A DNA stretch of 64,000 nucleotides from Myxococcota bacterium. GTDB taxonomy: Bacteria; Myxococcota_A; UBA796. This document shows, one piece after another, positions 9,450-19,012 of this stretch. Both the position numbers and the translations under genes were made by a program. Within the stretch, counting starts at the first letter, position 1. Every line of letters begins with the position of its first letter. The notes below the pieces were generated by a model, which made no database searches, had not been told where the DNA came from, and saw only the letters and a program-made list of their open reading frames with translations. Location of the stretch: positions 1 through 64,000 of the forward strand of contig JAQXDW010000142.1 of assembly GCA_029251165.1 (NCBI GenBank). Direction: 5' to 3'.

Positions 9450-10328
9450 TCAGCGGTAGATTCGGCCAGCCTCCACCCGGACGAGGGTGGCCGGATCGTG
9501 TCCGGTGAGCACGACCACTCCCGGTACCGCATCGGCGAGCGCGCGCAGCCGCCAGAGCGCATCGCCGTTCGCGGCGCCGTCCACCTCGATGAGGCTCCGG
9601 GCAACCCGTCCCTTCAGCGCGGGCGAATCGAAGTGCGCATCGACCCAGGCAGCGTCTCCGGTCAGGAGGAACGAGCTGCCGGGCAGGTTGATCAGGAAGG
9701 CGGTGTGACCAGGGGTGTGACCGGGAGCGGGCAGCGCGATGAGTGCGCCATCTCCGAAGACGTCCGTGTGTGCGTCGAATGGCCCATAGGCCCCGTCGGC
9801 AAACGTCAGCGGCTCGACGCTGCGCGCTGCGGCATTCTCCAGTGGGATCACCGCCCGAAGCGGCCGACGACGGGAGCCGAAGTCCCACTCCGCCGGCGCG
9901 ATCTGGAGGATGGCATCTGGAAAGTCATCGATGCCTCCAGCGTGATCGACGTGCATGTGGGTCACCAGGATGCGGGCAACCGGCTCAGAGAGCTGCGCGA
10001 CGAGGGGCTGCCCCATCACGAGCGCGGTCGCTCGGACCGTGGCCCGCCCAGGCACCTCGTCCGGGGAATCCGCCGTCCGCGTGCCGAAGCCGGGATCGAT
10101 GACCACAACCCCGGCGGTCGGATGACGCAGCACGGCGGCATAGCTGACCATCGGCAGGGCGGGCCCGCGCCCGCCCGCGAAGGCCATCCGCGCCGGCATG
10201 GTGCCGGTGGAGATCGGAAGGATCTGGAGGCTCGCTGCTGGCAGTGCGCTGCGATCGAGCTCAATCGTGGTGCGCAGGAGTGGCTCCGGCGAGAGCCGCA
10301 CGCAAGACAGCAGGGCCAGCGCCAGCAC
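9450..10328 (-). CDS. MBL-fold metallo-hydrolase, lipoprotein-like signal
   Basis: THMHVDHAGG, APGHTPGHTAF, LTGDAAW motifs; GTG start at 10328 abuts/overlaps the ATP-grasp stop. Confidence 0.88.
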   Translation of the reverse strand: MLALALLSCVRLSPEPLLRTTIELDRSALPAASLQILPISTGTMPARMAFAGGRGPALPMVSYAAVLRHPTAGVVVIDPGFGTRTADSPDEVPGRATVRATALVMGQPLVAQLSEPVARILVTHMHVDHAGGIDDFPDAILQIAPAEWDFGSRRRPLRAVIPLENAAARSVEPLTFADGAYGPFDAHTDVFGDGALIALPAPGHTPGHTAFLINLPGSSFLLTGDAAWVDAHFDSPALKGRVARSLIEVDGAANGDALWRLRALADAVPGVVVLTGHDPATLVRVEAGRIYR

Positions 10329-11548
10329 TATGAGCGAACCTTGATGGTGGTGATGAGGGTGCGCAGCGCATGGACCGCGCCCTCCGTGGTCGGGTGACGC
10401 ACGATGGCGTAGCCCTCTCCTTCGTAGTGCTCGCTGCGGGGCTGTCCGACGCGCGGCATCCGGCTGGACACCACCCACTTCCCCACAGCCGCCTCCGCAG
10501 CCTCCACGCCGTCGACGGTCGTCACCACCCGCCCCGGACCCTGCGCGCGAAAGAACGCCACGCCGACCGCAGCCTTGCGCTCTGGGATCGAGAACTCACC
10601 ACGGATCATGAGCTTGACCCAGGCATCCCACATGTCGACGCCGTGAGCGAGCCCCATCATCGGCATCAGGTGGACCCCTGGCGGACGGGCACCGACCTCC
10701 GAGATGACCGGAGAGCCATCTGGGCGAATGAACCACTCCATGTGCGACAGGCCCGTCTCCATGCCCAGCGCAGCCAGCGCTCGGGCGTTGAGGGCTGCGA
10801 AGTCCGTGGCGTGGGGTGGGATCGCCTGGCGAGGGAGCAGCACGCAGTACTGCATCCACGGTGTCTCCAGGACCTTCAGCGGACCCGGCAGGTAGTACGA
10901 GCTGCTGCTCCAGACGACCTGACCGCCGATGGAGATCGACTCAAAGGTGTGCTCGCTGCCGGTGATGAACTCCTCGCCCTGGAGCGGACGCTCGGGGCTG
11001 GGCAGGAAGCTGTTGAGGGCGGCGTACAGCTCCTCGGGCGTGGAGACCCGAACCGTGTTCTTGCTGCCCATGCCGGCGGGGGGCTTGAGCACGACCGGGT
11101 AGCCGACCTCCGCGACGAACGACAGCGCGTCGGCGCCGGAGCGGATGAGCCGCTGTCGAGCGACCGGGAGCCCTGCCGCGCGCAGGACGGCCTTCATCCG
11201 GTTCTTGTCTCGGAAGTTGCTGGCCGCCGCTGCACCCATCCCTGGAATCCCCACGGCGTCACGGGCGGTGGCGAGGGCCTCCTGCATCTGCTCCAGGAAG
11301 CCAATCAGGCGGTCGACCCGACCCCATTCCTCGGCGAAGGCCCGGCAGGCAGTGCTCAGCGCGGCCGCATCGAGGCAGTCGCTGACCCGGTAGTGCCCGC
11401 TGAGCGAAGCCCGAAGCTTGACTGGGAACCGCTCGATCGGCTCGTGTGTGATGACGCCGAGCCGGACATCCGGCATCGCCATCATGCGCTCCAGGCAGGT
11501 GAGCGTGTTTCCAGCAAGGTAGGGCGCGACATAGACGACGTGGTGCAT
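10328..11548 (-). CDS. ATP-grasp domain protein
   Basis: NRMKAVLRAAGLPVARQ...VGYPVVLKPPAGMGSKNTVRV...ISEVGARPPG. Confidence 0.88.
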   Translation of the reverse strand: MHHVVYVAPYLAGNTLTCLERMMAMPDVRLGVITHEPIERFPVKLRASLSGHYRVSDCLDAAALSTACRAFAEEWGRVDRLIGFLEQMQEALATARDAVGIPGMGAAAASNFRDKNRMKAVLRAAGLPVARQRLIRSGADALSFVAEVGYPVVLKPPAGMGSKNTVRVSTPEELYAALNSFLPSPERPLQGEEFITGSEHTFESISIGGQVVWSSSSYYLPGPLKVLETPWMQYCVLLPRQAIPPHATDFAALNARALAALGMETGLSHMEWFIRPDGSPVISEVGARPPGVHLMPMMGLAHGVDMWDAWVKLMIRGEFSIPERKAAVGVAFFRAQGPGRVVTTVDGVEAAEAAVGKWVVSSRMPRVGQPRSEHYEGEGYAIVRHPTTEGAVHALRTLITTIKVRS

Positions 11549-11618
11549 GGGGCCTCCGGGCTGCGGGCATATTGCGGCCTCCAGCGGGGCACCATGGCGG
11601 GGATGTGACAGTTGCGGT

Positions 11619-11846
11619 CTATCTCCGCACGATCCGATCCAGCACCGCACGCGCCGTCGTCGAGAGGCCATCCGGATCCAGCGCAGCCTCCATCGCTCGA
11701 GCGAGCACGGTCTGCTCGAATGCCTCGGTCCGGCCCGCCCCGTCGAGGTCGTGCCAGGCCGGAGCGTCCTTGATGGTTCCGTAGCCGTCCCGCTCTCGGT
11801 ACGCGGTGACGACCTGCTCGATGAGGAGCGCACGCTCAGTGCTCAT
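11619..11846 (-). CDS. Small (75 aa) protein coupled to sigma factor gene
   Basis: MSTERALLIEQVVTAYRERDGYGTIKDAPAWHDL...; ATG at 11846 overlaps sigma stop by 4 bp. Confidence 0.55.
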   Translation of the reverse strand: MSTERALLIEQVVTAYRERDGYGTIKDAPAWHDLDGAGRTEAFEQTVLARAMEAALDPDGLSTTARAVLDRIVRR

Positions 11847-12385
11847 GTCCCCTCCAGGGCAATGCCGCGCCGTCGAAGGCACGACGCCAGCGACTTCCGG
11901 GCGCGGCCGACGTTCTTGAGGAAGGTGTTCAGCTTCATGCCCAGCCGAGCCGCCAGCTCCCGATCTGGCGCGCGCCCTTCCAGCCGGGCGGACAGCGCCT
12001 TGGCGGGAGGGCCCGCGAGCTGCTCCCGACACTCCGCAATGGCCCTGCGCAGCATCGGGTCCGGCATGCTCGGCTCGACCCCCACCTCCAGCGGCTCCAG
12101 CGCCACTGTTCGGACCCGAGCGCGCCGGGTCTGATCGATGGCGAGGTTGCGGGCGATCCGAACCCCCAGCCGAAGCAGCGCGTTGGGTCGGCCGTCAGGC
12201 GTGATCCGAGGCGCGACCTGCCAGACCCGCAGCAGGGCCTCCTGGAGCACCGCCTCGGTGTCCACGGCTGCGGCAAATGAGGAGAGCGACCGCCGGACCG
12301 CGGGCTCTGCGCCGACGAGCCAGGCTGCGAAGGCTTCGGACTCGCCGAGGGCGATCTGCGGAAGATGGCTGTCGAGATCGATCAG
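11843..12385 (-). CDS. ECF-like sigma-70 family RNA polymerase sigma factor, proposed CTG start overlapping upstream TGA
   Basis: Region 2-like ESEAFAAWLVGAEPAVRRSLSSFAAAVDTEAVLQEALLRVWQVAP and region 4-like DRELAARLGMKLNTFLKNVGRARKSL; frame is open upstream of the called GTG (12265) to a CTGA overlap at 12382-12385. Confidence 0.75.
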   Translation of the reverse strand: MIDLDSHLPQIALGESEAFAAWLVGAEPAVRRSLSSFAAAVDTEAVLQEALLRVWQVAPRITPDGRPNALLRLGVRIARNLAIDQTRRARVRTVALEPLEVGVEPSMPDPMLRRAIAECREQLAGPPAKALSARLEGRAPDRELAARLGMKLNTFLKNVGRARKSLASCLRRRGIALEGT

Positions 12386-14742
12386 GTGTGCCTCACCATG
12401 AGCGTCAGGGGCGTTCCGCTGCTGTCTACGGTGACCTCAGCGGGGATGGCGGCACCATCCGACAGGGAGAGCACCAGCCGTATCCGCTGACCAGCACCAT
12501 AGCGCCCAGCCCGAGTGCCGCCGATCGGGGTGCCCAGCGAGGTGCTGCGCGGTGCCCAGTCCAGGGGAGCAGAGATCGTGATCTCCAAGATGAGCTGACC
12601 ATCGGCGTGCAGCCTCACCGTCGCCACAAGGACGCGCGGAGTCTCTGCCGCCGGGGGCATCGCCTTCGATGACGTGGGCTCCCGTCGAGCGCGGAGCGCG
12701 CGCAGCGCATCGAAGATCTGACGCGGTGCGCGCGCCAGCGGTGCCTTCTTGGACGCGGCGAAGGCATCGAGGTCCTCCACGACCTCATCAGCGTCCACCT
12801 CAGGCTGGACCTTCTCGGTCACGGGAGCCGGCGGCACGCTGCGGCTGGCGGGCAGGCTCCGAGAGCGGCGAGACTTCCGCTCGACCAGCGCTGGCGGGGG
12901 CGCTCCAGCACCCACCGCACCGCGGGGCGGCATCGCCAGGAAGGCTGTGTTGGTGCTGTGGACGAGCGGTCGTCGCAGTCCTGCACTCTCGACCGACATT
13001 CCATAGGGTCGCGCATGGGGCACCTGCTCGGCGCGCGTCGGAGCCATCGGATCCACCATCACCCCTGCGGTGGTCGCGATCCAGCTCGTCAGGCGTGTCG
13101 AGATGCCCGCCCGCAGGCCGAGCGCCTCGATCTCCGCATCGATCGCGACCCGGTTCCCACCGGCAGCAACACGAAGCTCCAGGTCTTCAACACTCTCTCG
13201 TGCAAATCGAGTAGCAATCACCGCGCGTCCGCCGGCGACAGCGGGGACCTCCAGCGTGGTCTGCCAGGGGCCATCGACCGTGCGCCCGGAGAGGACGAGG
13301 GTGCCAGGCTTGAGGTGCAGCGAGATGCGGACAGGAGCGCCGGCGAACAGGTCGGGCAGCCGGCGAGGTGCGTGCTCGATCAGGGCGGTCCCGGACAGGG
13401 CGAGGTCGACGATCTCTGGGCGGCTGGTGCGAGACAGGAGGATACCGGCGGCCTCATCGGGCGACTCATCGAGACCGATGATCACCTCGACGCCACCACC
13501 AGCGCGGGCCACGGGTCCGGTCAGGGAGCGGTTGACCCCGCTGCCGACACCGACGGTGTGGACCCGACTCGACACCGGGCGCGTGCTGAGGACTGCGGAG
13601 ATGACCTCCGTCTCGAAGCCGATGAGTCCATCGCTGACGAGGACAACCTGCCGCTGAGCATCCGTCCGAAGGGGCCTCAGCGCCTCGATGATGCCCTCGC
13701 GCATCTGGGTGCCGCCCCGAGCCCGCTGGCGCTCCAGCCAGCGACGCGCCTGGGCACGACCGGCAGCGTCCATGGCGACAGGACCAGCGTGCCACCGCTC
13801 CGGACGGGCGGCGAACGAGATCATCTCCAGCCGATCCGCGCCGGTCATGCCCGCGATCAGCGCCCGCCCCAGGGCCTTCGCCTGGCTCAGCGGACGCCCG
13901 CCCATCGAGCCGGAGGTGTCCAGCAGCAGGATGAGATCGCGGGGCACCACCGGACGGAGCATGTCCGCAATCGGAGGGACGATGGTCAGCAGCCCGTATG
14001 CCTCCCCGTCAGCCTCGGAGAGCTCCAGGTTCGTGGTCGGTGTGGGGGCCGCGACCGGCCAGCGGATCACGATGTCGCGATCCAGGGGGGTGCCCACGGG
14101 CAGGCTGACCTGCTCTGCCTCTCCCTGGAGCTCGTGGCTGGTCGAGCAGGCCGCGCCGGTCATCGCGTCGCGGATCTGGAGGGTCACTGCGGCGGTGGTG
14201 GCTATCGGACCGTCCGAGACGTCCACGCTCACCCGACCGGCATCCGGAGTCAGGCTGCCCAGAAAGCGCGGAGCGACGACCGTGGGGAACCGCCACTCCC
14301 AGCAGCCCGGCTTCCAGGTCAGCGGCTGCTCGATGGTGATCTCGGCAGTGATCTCAGTGCCCGGCGGGATGTTGCCGATCTCCTGGGTGAACAGGCTGGA
14401 GCGGTCCTGGTCGAGGATCGCAGCGGTGCGCCCCTGAGCCACAGCCTGCTCGAAGCGCTGTCGGGCGCGCTGCTTGCGATCGATCTCGCCGACGATCCGA
14501 CGCTCGCCGATGAGAAAGGAGAAGCCAACTACCGCACCATCGGCGGGAAGCGGGAGCTGGTAGGTGGCGGTCAGCGGATCGACGTGGGTGTTGAAGAAGC
14601 GCTGCTCGACCACAACCCGGACCAGCCCGCCGCCCGCATCCGCAGAGACGTGAACGCCGGTGAGCGGGAGGACACGGCCATCGACAGAGACCAGACGGCT
14701 GCCGGTGGTCGGGGCTGCGGCTTGAGCGTGGGGGAGAGGCAT
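12382..14742 (-). CDS. VIT domain and VWA domain-containing protein
   Basis: VEQRFFNTHVDPLTATYQLPLPADGAVVGFSFLIGERRIVGEIDRKQRARQRFEQAVAQGR (VIT) and LILLLDTSGSMGGRPLSQAKAL (VWA MIDAS). Confidence 0.9.
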   Translation of the reverse strand: MPLPHAQAAAPTTGSRLVSVDGRVLPLTGVHVSADAGGGLVRVVVEQRFFNTHVDPLTATYQLPLPADGAVVGFSFLIGERRIVGEIDRKQRARQRFEQAVAQGRTAAILDQDRSSLFTQEIGNIPPGTEITAEITIEQPLTWKPGCWEWRFPTVVAPRFLGSLTPDAGRVSVDVSDGPIATTAAVTLQIRDAMTGAACSTSHELQGEAEQVSLPVGTPLDRDIVIRWPVAAPTPTTNLELSEADGEAYGLLTIVPPIADMLRPVVPRDLILLLDTSGSMGGRPLSQAKALGRALIAGMTGADRLEMISFAARPERWHAGPVAMDAAGRAQARRWLERQRARGGTQMREGIIEALRPLRTDAQRQVVLVSDGLIGFETEVISAVLSTRPVSSRVHTVGVGSGVNRSLTGPVARAGGGVEVIIGLDESPDEAAGILLSRTSRPEIVDLALSGTALIEHAPRRLPDLFAGAPVRISLHLKPGTLVLSGRTVDGPWQTTLEVPAVAGGRAVIATRFARESVEDLELRVAAGGNRVAIDAEIEALGLRAGISTRLTSWIATTAGVMVDPMAPTRAEQVPHARPYGMSVESAGLRRPLVHSTNTAFLAMPPRGAVGAGAPPPALVERKSRRSRSLPASRSVPPAPVTEKVQPEVDADEVVEDLDAFAASKKAPLARAPRQIFDALRALRARREPTSSKAMPPAAETPRVLVATVRLHADGQLILEITISAPLDWAPRSTSLGTPIGGTRAGRYGAGQRIRLVLSLSDGAAIPAEVTVDSSGTPLTLMVRHT

Positions 14743-14845
14743 GAGGAGTGCTCCTGGGGGTGGGTTCACTCCAGCAACGGGCAGGGTGCCTGATTGGTGA
14801 CGAGATTTTTGAGACAACCTTTCGGGCAGCACGCAGGCCCCAGGT

Positions 14846-16123
14846 CTACTGCTGCTCCGCGACCCACTCCCGCAGCTCATCAGGTCGCTGGGCGAGCCAG
14901 TCCGTCACACAGACCACGTGCTCCTCGAACTTGTCCGCATCGTAGTAGGAGCGGCTGTCCTCATAGACATCCGCCCGGACCCGCGCTGCGGCCGCCGTGA
15001 CGGTGGCAGTCGTGTCCATCTCGTCGAGCTGATCGGCGATGTCGAGGATCCGAGCGTAGACCGCCTCCTGGCAGACCGCATCGCTGAGGCAGCGGCTGGA
15101 GAGGATCCCCATCGTGTAGTCGGAAGGATCAACGCCGTGCTTTCCGCAGTCCGGGTAGCTCCAGGGGCGGAAGCCAAAGCTGAGGTCGACCGAGGAGGGA
15201 ATCAGCGTCCAGCCGTCCTCAACGGGGTCGTGGTAGAAGCGGTAGTTGCTGAGGTCGTAGGAGTAGCTGTCCCAGTGCGCGATGGACATCTCCATCGCGA
15301 GGAAGCCAGTGTAGTCCTCCCACAGCAGCAGCGGCTCGACCCCCGTCAGCCAGTCGGAGCCGCTGGCCGTGACCGCGTCGATGAACGCCTCCAGCGCATC
15401 GTCGCTCCCCTCGTCGGTCTCCTCCGCATCGAAGCAGCTCACGCCGTCGTCGAGATCACAGTAGTTCGCAGCGTTCTCGTAGAGGTTTCCGTTGCTGTCG
15501 GTGAACCATCGCTCCAGCATCGGATCGTCCGTGACCTCGACGACCGAGTACAGCCCATAGGCGGTTCCGTTGATGCTGACCCGAGCGTAGCTGGTGCGCG
15601 CTGCGGGGAGGTCAGCAGCCCGAAACATCCCGTAGGTCAGCTCCTCGCTGAACCGCGAAGGGTCGTAGTACATGTTGTGCATGTTCAGCTTCCGGATGCC
15701 CAGAAGGGTCTGTCCGGGAACAACAAAGTCCATGTCGAACTTCAGCGATGGCTTGCCGCTGAGGTACTGGAAGCTGCTGCTGCCCTTGATGCGGACCCCG
15801 ACCTCCAGCTCCTGCCCGGCGATCTCCAGCGTGGCATCGGTGTAGTCCGTCGGATCGTAGTTCAGGTCATTGACCGAGCCGCTGTCGAGGGTGATCGCGA
15901 CATCGTGGATGATGTCGTCGCGGAAGATCTCGTCGGAGTAGTCCGCGTCCCAGTCCGGGTTGCCAGAGCCCGCGATGGTCTCGGTCTCATCATCCTCCAC
16001 CAGCGCGATGCGGACCGTGTCCTCTGCGGTGTCCTCGACAGTCGTGTCGGGCGTCGTGTCGGGCGTCGTGTCGGAAGGTGCGGACACGACCGCCGGCTTG
16101 CAGGCCAGGAGAAGGAGGAGCAT
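14846..16123 (-). CDS. CotH kinase family lipoprotein
   Basis: LLLLLACKP lipobox, GVRIKGSSSFQYLSGKPSLKFDMDF, AYGLYSVVEVTDD, AHWDSYSYDLSNYRFYHDPVEDGW. Confidence 0.8.
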   Translation of the reverse strand: MLLLLLACKPAVVSAPSDTTPDTTPDTTVEDTAEDTVRIALVEDDETETIAGSGNPDWDADYSDEIFRDDIIHDVAITLDSGSVNDLNYDPTDYTDATLEIAGQELEVGVRIKGSSSFQYLSGKPSLKFDMDFVVPGQTLLGIRKLNMHNMYYDPSRFSEELTYGMFRAADLPAARTSYARVSINGTAYGLYSVVEVTDDPMLERWFTDSNGNLYENAANYCDLDDGVSCFDAEETDEGSDDALEAFIDAVTASGSDWLTGVEPLLLWEDYTGFLAMEMSIAHWDSYSYDLSNYRFYHDPVEDGWTLIPSSVDLSFGFRPWSYPDCGKHGVDPSDYTMGILSSRCLSDAVCQEAVYARILDIADQLDEMDTTATVTAAAARVRADVYEDSRSYYDADKFEEHVVCVTDWLAQRPDELREWVAEQQ

Positions 16124-16254
16124 GGCGATGAGCTTAGCACCCCTCCGAGCGGCCCGATGTCAGGGGTTTGTCGTCGCTATTGGTGGCAGAAGACGGACAA
16201 GCGCGCCCACAGGAGCAGCCACTGCGCTGGCGCTCAAGGGGGGGACTGCCGGAC

Positions 16255-17688
16255 TCACTCCACCAGGGCGTAGAGGTCTGAAACCGGCGTCGAGCGACCA
16301 ATCCAGGAGCTGCTCGATGCATCGCCCCAGGAGACGTCCCACACCACCTCACCTGCCGGCGTTGCCTCGCGCAGTCGGGCGACGCTGCCGGTGTTGTGCA
16401 GGGTGTTTCCGTTGGAGAGCCGAAGGGGCTCGCCCATGTACTCCCCCCAGATGCCATCGCCGATGCCGAAGCTCCAGATCTCGGTCAAGGTCTCCGAGTC
16501 CTCCTCAAGCGAGAACTCCCGGACGATGGTCTCGGTGCCCGCCTCGTCGAGATGGGTCGAGACCAGCAGGGTGCCCGCCTCGGTGTAGTAGCCGCCGTGC
16601 TGCCACCAGAATGTCGACTCGGCGGGCTCAAAGTCCCAGGCGGTCTCCAGCGGCCCGAAGGTGCGGAGGACCTCCCCCGCCGTGGTGATCTCGAACATCG
16701 TGAACAGCGAGTAGAAGCTGTAGAGGAAGGTGTCGGTTGGCTCGTGCCAGTAGATGCTGTTGGAGCCGCAGTCTCCGGTGAGGCCGACGGAGTGAAGGTG
16801 GGCCTTGCAGTCCCAGATGGTGACCGACTCACCCTCAGCGGTGAGCATCTCGAGGGTCTCGTTGGTGTAGGCGTTCGCCGCCCAGACCATCGCGCCGTCC
16901 GCAGTGTCGGTGTAGGCGTGGTGGAGACCGGGGGTGCTCCAGACCTGCGAGACCGCGCCGTCGAGGGTCATGCGCTGCACGATGGAGTTCGTCCCGAAGT
17001 CAAAGCCGCCGCCCCAGAATGTCCCCTCCTCGATGAGCAGCGCGGTGCCGTCGTAGGCGATTCGTGGGTGGAGGGTGGCGGAGTCTGAGGGGGTCTCGCG
17101 GGCCCAGACGATGCGGCCCTGCCGATCCATGATGAACACCCACCAGTCCGAATACAGCGCCGTAACTCCCCCGCCCTCTTCGGTGATCGACATGAAGATC
17201 CACTCCGCCTCTGGAGCTTGATCCGTGGGCGTGTCGATGAGCACCTCGGGCACCGGGAGGCTGGCCGGGAGGGGATCGGTGGCAATGGTGACCTCCTCAG
17301 AGGTCGCCGTAGCTTCGCCGAGGTCGCTGACCACCCGCAGAGTCACCACGACGCCGTAGGGGATCCCCAGCAGCAGCGCCTCCTGCTCGCCATCGGTGAC
17401 CGACACCGGCGGACTGGAAAGCCAGGAGCCCTCCTCGAAGCTGTACTCCACCCACGCATCCGCTGCGGTGTGCTGCTGCCAGGAGGCGTAGACGAGGGTG
17501 CCAAACTCCGCATCGATGCGCGCCTCGACCCCGGTCACCGCATCGGCGGTGGTGTCGCCCGAGTCGGTGTCAGCCGCCGAGTCGGTGCCGGCGGTGGTGT
17601 TCGTGGTGTCCGTGGTGTCTGTGCTCCCGGAGTCTTTGGGAGCAGGCTGCTGGCAGGCGAGGATGATCAGGAGCATGGGCTTCGGCAT
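16255..17688 (-). CDS. Arylsulfotransferase (ASST)-like lipoprotein
   Basis: ILACQQ lipobox; WWVFIMDRQGRIVWARE, HHAYTDTADGAMVW, SNGNTLHNTG beta-propeller-like repeats. Confidence 0.65.
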   Translation of the reverse strand: MPKPMLLIILACQQPAPKDSGSTDTTDTTNTTAGTDSAADTDSGDTTADAVTGVEARIDAEFGTLVYASWQQHTAADAWVEYSFEEGSWLSSPPVSVTDGEQEALLLGIPYGVVVTLRVVSDLGEATATSEEVTIATDPLPASLPVPEVLIDTPTDQAPEAEWIFMSITEEGGGVTALYSDWWVFIMDRQGRIVWARETPSDSATLHPRIAYDGTALLIEEGTFWGGGFDFGTNSIVQRMTLDGAVSQVWSTPGLHHAYTDTADGAMVWAANAYTNETLEMLTAEGESVTIWDCKAHLHSVGLTGDCGSNSIYWHEPTDTFLYSFYSLFTMFEITTAGEVLRTFGPLETAWDFEPAESTFWWQHGGYYTEAGTLLVSTHLDEAGTETIVREFSLEEDSETLTEIWSFGIGDGIWGEYMGEPLRLSNGNTLHNTGSVARLREATPAGEVVWDVSWGDASSSSWIGRSTPVSDLYALVE

Positions 17689-17730
17689 AGCGCCTCAGCG
17701 GCCGGGATGCCGCTACTTCAGACACTCCAG

Positions 17731-18129
17731 GAGTGGACACCGCCAGCGGCTCACACCACCAGCGCTGCCGAGGCTCCGTGACGTGAACGATGCGCGCAGC
17801 GGAGGCCATGTGGTCCCGGAGCGCCTCTGTGAAGATCACGCCGTCGGGCTCCTCAGTGTTGCCGCGGCTCCTGCTGTAGAGGGTGCCGTCGGTCGCAGTC
17901 AGGTCCAGCGCGCTCAGAGAAAGAGAAGGCGAAGACAGATGGCCGGCGCCGCGAACCAGAGCACCACGAACATAATCTTGTCGGTGATCGGCGCCGGACT
18001 GCGCTGGAAGACCAAGCGGTCTCCGTCATCAGAGACCCCGATGCGCGCGCGGACGACCTCGCCAGGCAGGCCCAGGTCGACCGGATGCTCAGGGGGAATC
18101 GCGCAGCTGAGGAGCAGGGAGAGGAGCAT
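17731..18129 (-). pseudogene. Decayed tandem paralog of the 18166..18819 membrane protein (internal deletion plus frameshift)
   Basis: N-part MLLSLLLSCAIPPEHPVDLGLPGEVVRARIGVSDDGDRLVFQRSPAPIT and C-part ALDLTATDGTLYSRSRGNTEEPDGVIFTEALRDHMASAARIVHVTEPRQRW align to the two ends of the intact neighbour. Confidence 0.75.
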
Positions 18130-18165
18130 GCTTGAAGGCTCCGACCTCCTACGAGGCCTCTTGAA

Positions 18166-18819
18166 CTACAGTGTCTCTGGGATGGTCTCGCCGACCTCTC
18201 CATACCGCCAGCGCTGGTGGGTCTCCTCGATGTTGTCGATGTGCGCTGCGTGCGCCACGTGATCCCGCAGCGCCTCAGAAAAGGCCATGCCGCCGGGCTG
18301 GATCGCCGTGCTGACGTCCACGCTGTAGCGCACGCTGTCCTGCGTCGTCAGATCCAGCGCGACCCAGGACGGCCCGTCGGTGGGGATAAGCGCCAGGCCG
18401 ACTCGATCCACCTCGGAGAACGGCAGCAGGACGGGCGCAGGATTGCGGCCGATCATCGGGTGGATGTGGATACTGATGAGCCCTGCGGCGCGATCGAGGG
18501 TCACCAGGCTGACCTCCCTGCTCGACATGCCAGCCCACACAGCGCTCCCCACCGACACCACGATGATGCTGGCTCCAGCGATGCGGTGGCGGGTGCGCAA
18601 GAGCAGGACCCCCATGGTGACCGTCAGCAGCGGAAGGAGCACGATGAGCGGACGGACCGGGTTGCTGATCGGCAAGGCCCGACGCCGAATCGTCAGCAGG
18701 TCCCCGTCGTCGATGACCTCGACCACCGCGCCCTCGATCACCCCCGGAAGGACAAATTCATCCGGCTGAGTCATGTACAGGGAAGTGAACGTACAGCCAA
18801 TGAGCGCGAGCACCAGCAT
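18166..18819 (-). CDS. Membrane/lipoprotein-like protein of unknown function
   Basis: MLVLALIGC signal, two hydrophobic segments, conserved with adjacent degraded copy. Confidence 0.65.
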   Translation of the reverse strand: MLVLALIGCTFTSLYMTQPDEFVLPGVIEGAVVEVIDDGDLLTIRRRALPISNPVRPLIVLLPLLTVTMGVLLLRTRHRIAGASIIVVSVGSAVWAGMSSREVSLVTLDRAAGLISIHIHPMIGRNPAPVLLPFSEVDRVGLALIPTDGPSWVALDLTTQDSVRYSVDVSTAIQPGGMAFSEALRDHVAHAAHIDNIEETHQRWRYGEVGETIPETL

Positions 18820-19012
18820 TGCGGCAGTCTACTGCAAACCGAATTGCAGTGCTCGCCCTCGGTACGACAGGCATGTCGCACTGTCCGGCTGCACCGGTCC
18901 GACATATCTGGCATGATCGCCGAGTCAGCGGGCATGAAACAGACTGGCCTATACCTTGCATTATGCTTCACCAGAGCCCGACACCAAACACACTGACATC
19001 CTGGAGAAAACC

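Noticed and set aside
12958-14793. 611-aa plus-strand ORF opposite the VIT/VWA gene
   Set aside because: Antisense shadow of a well-supported VIT/VWA protein; no recognisable domains
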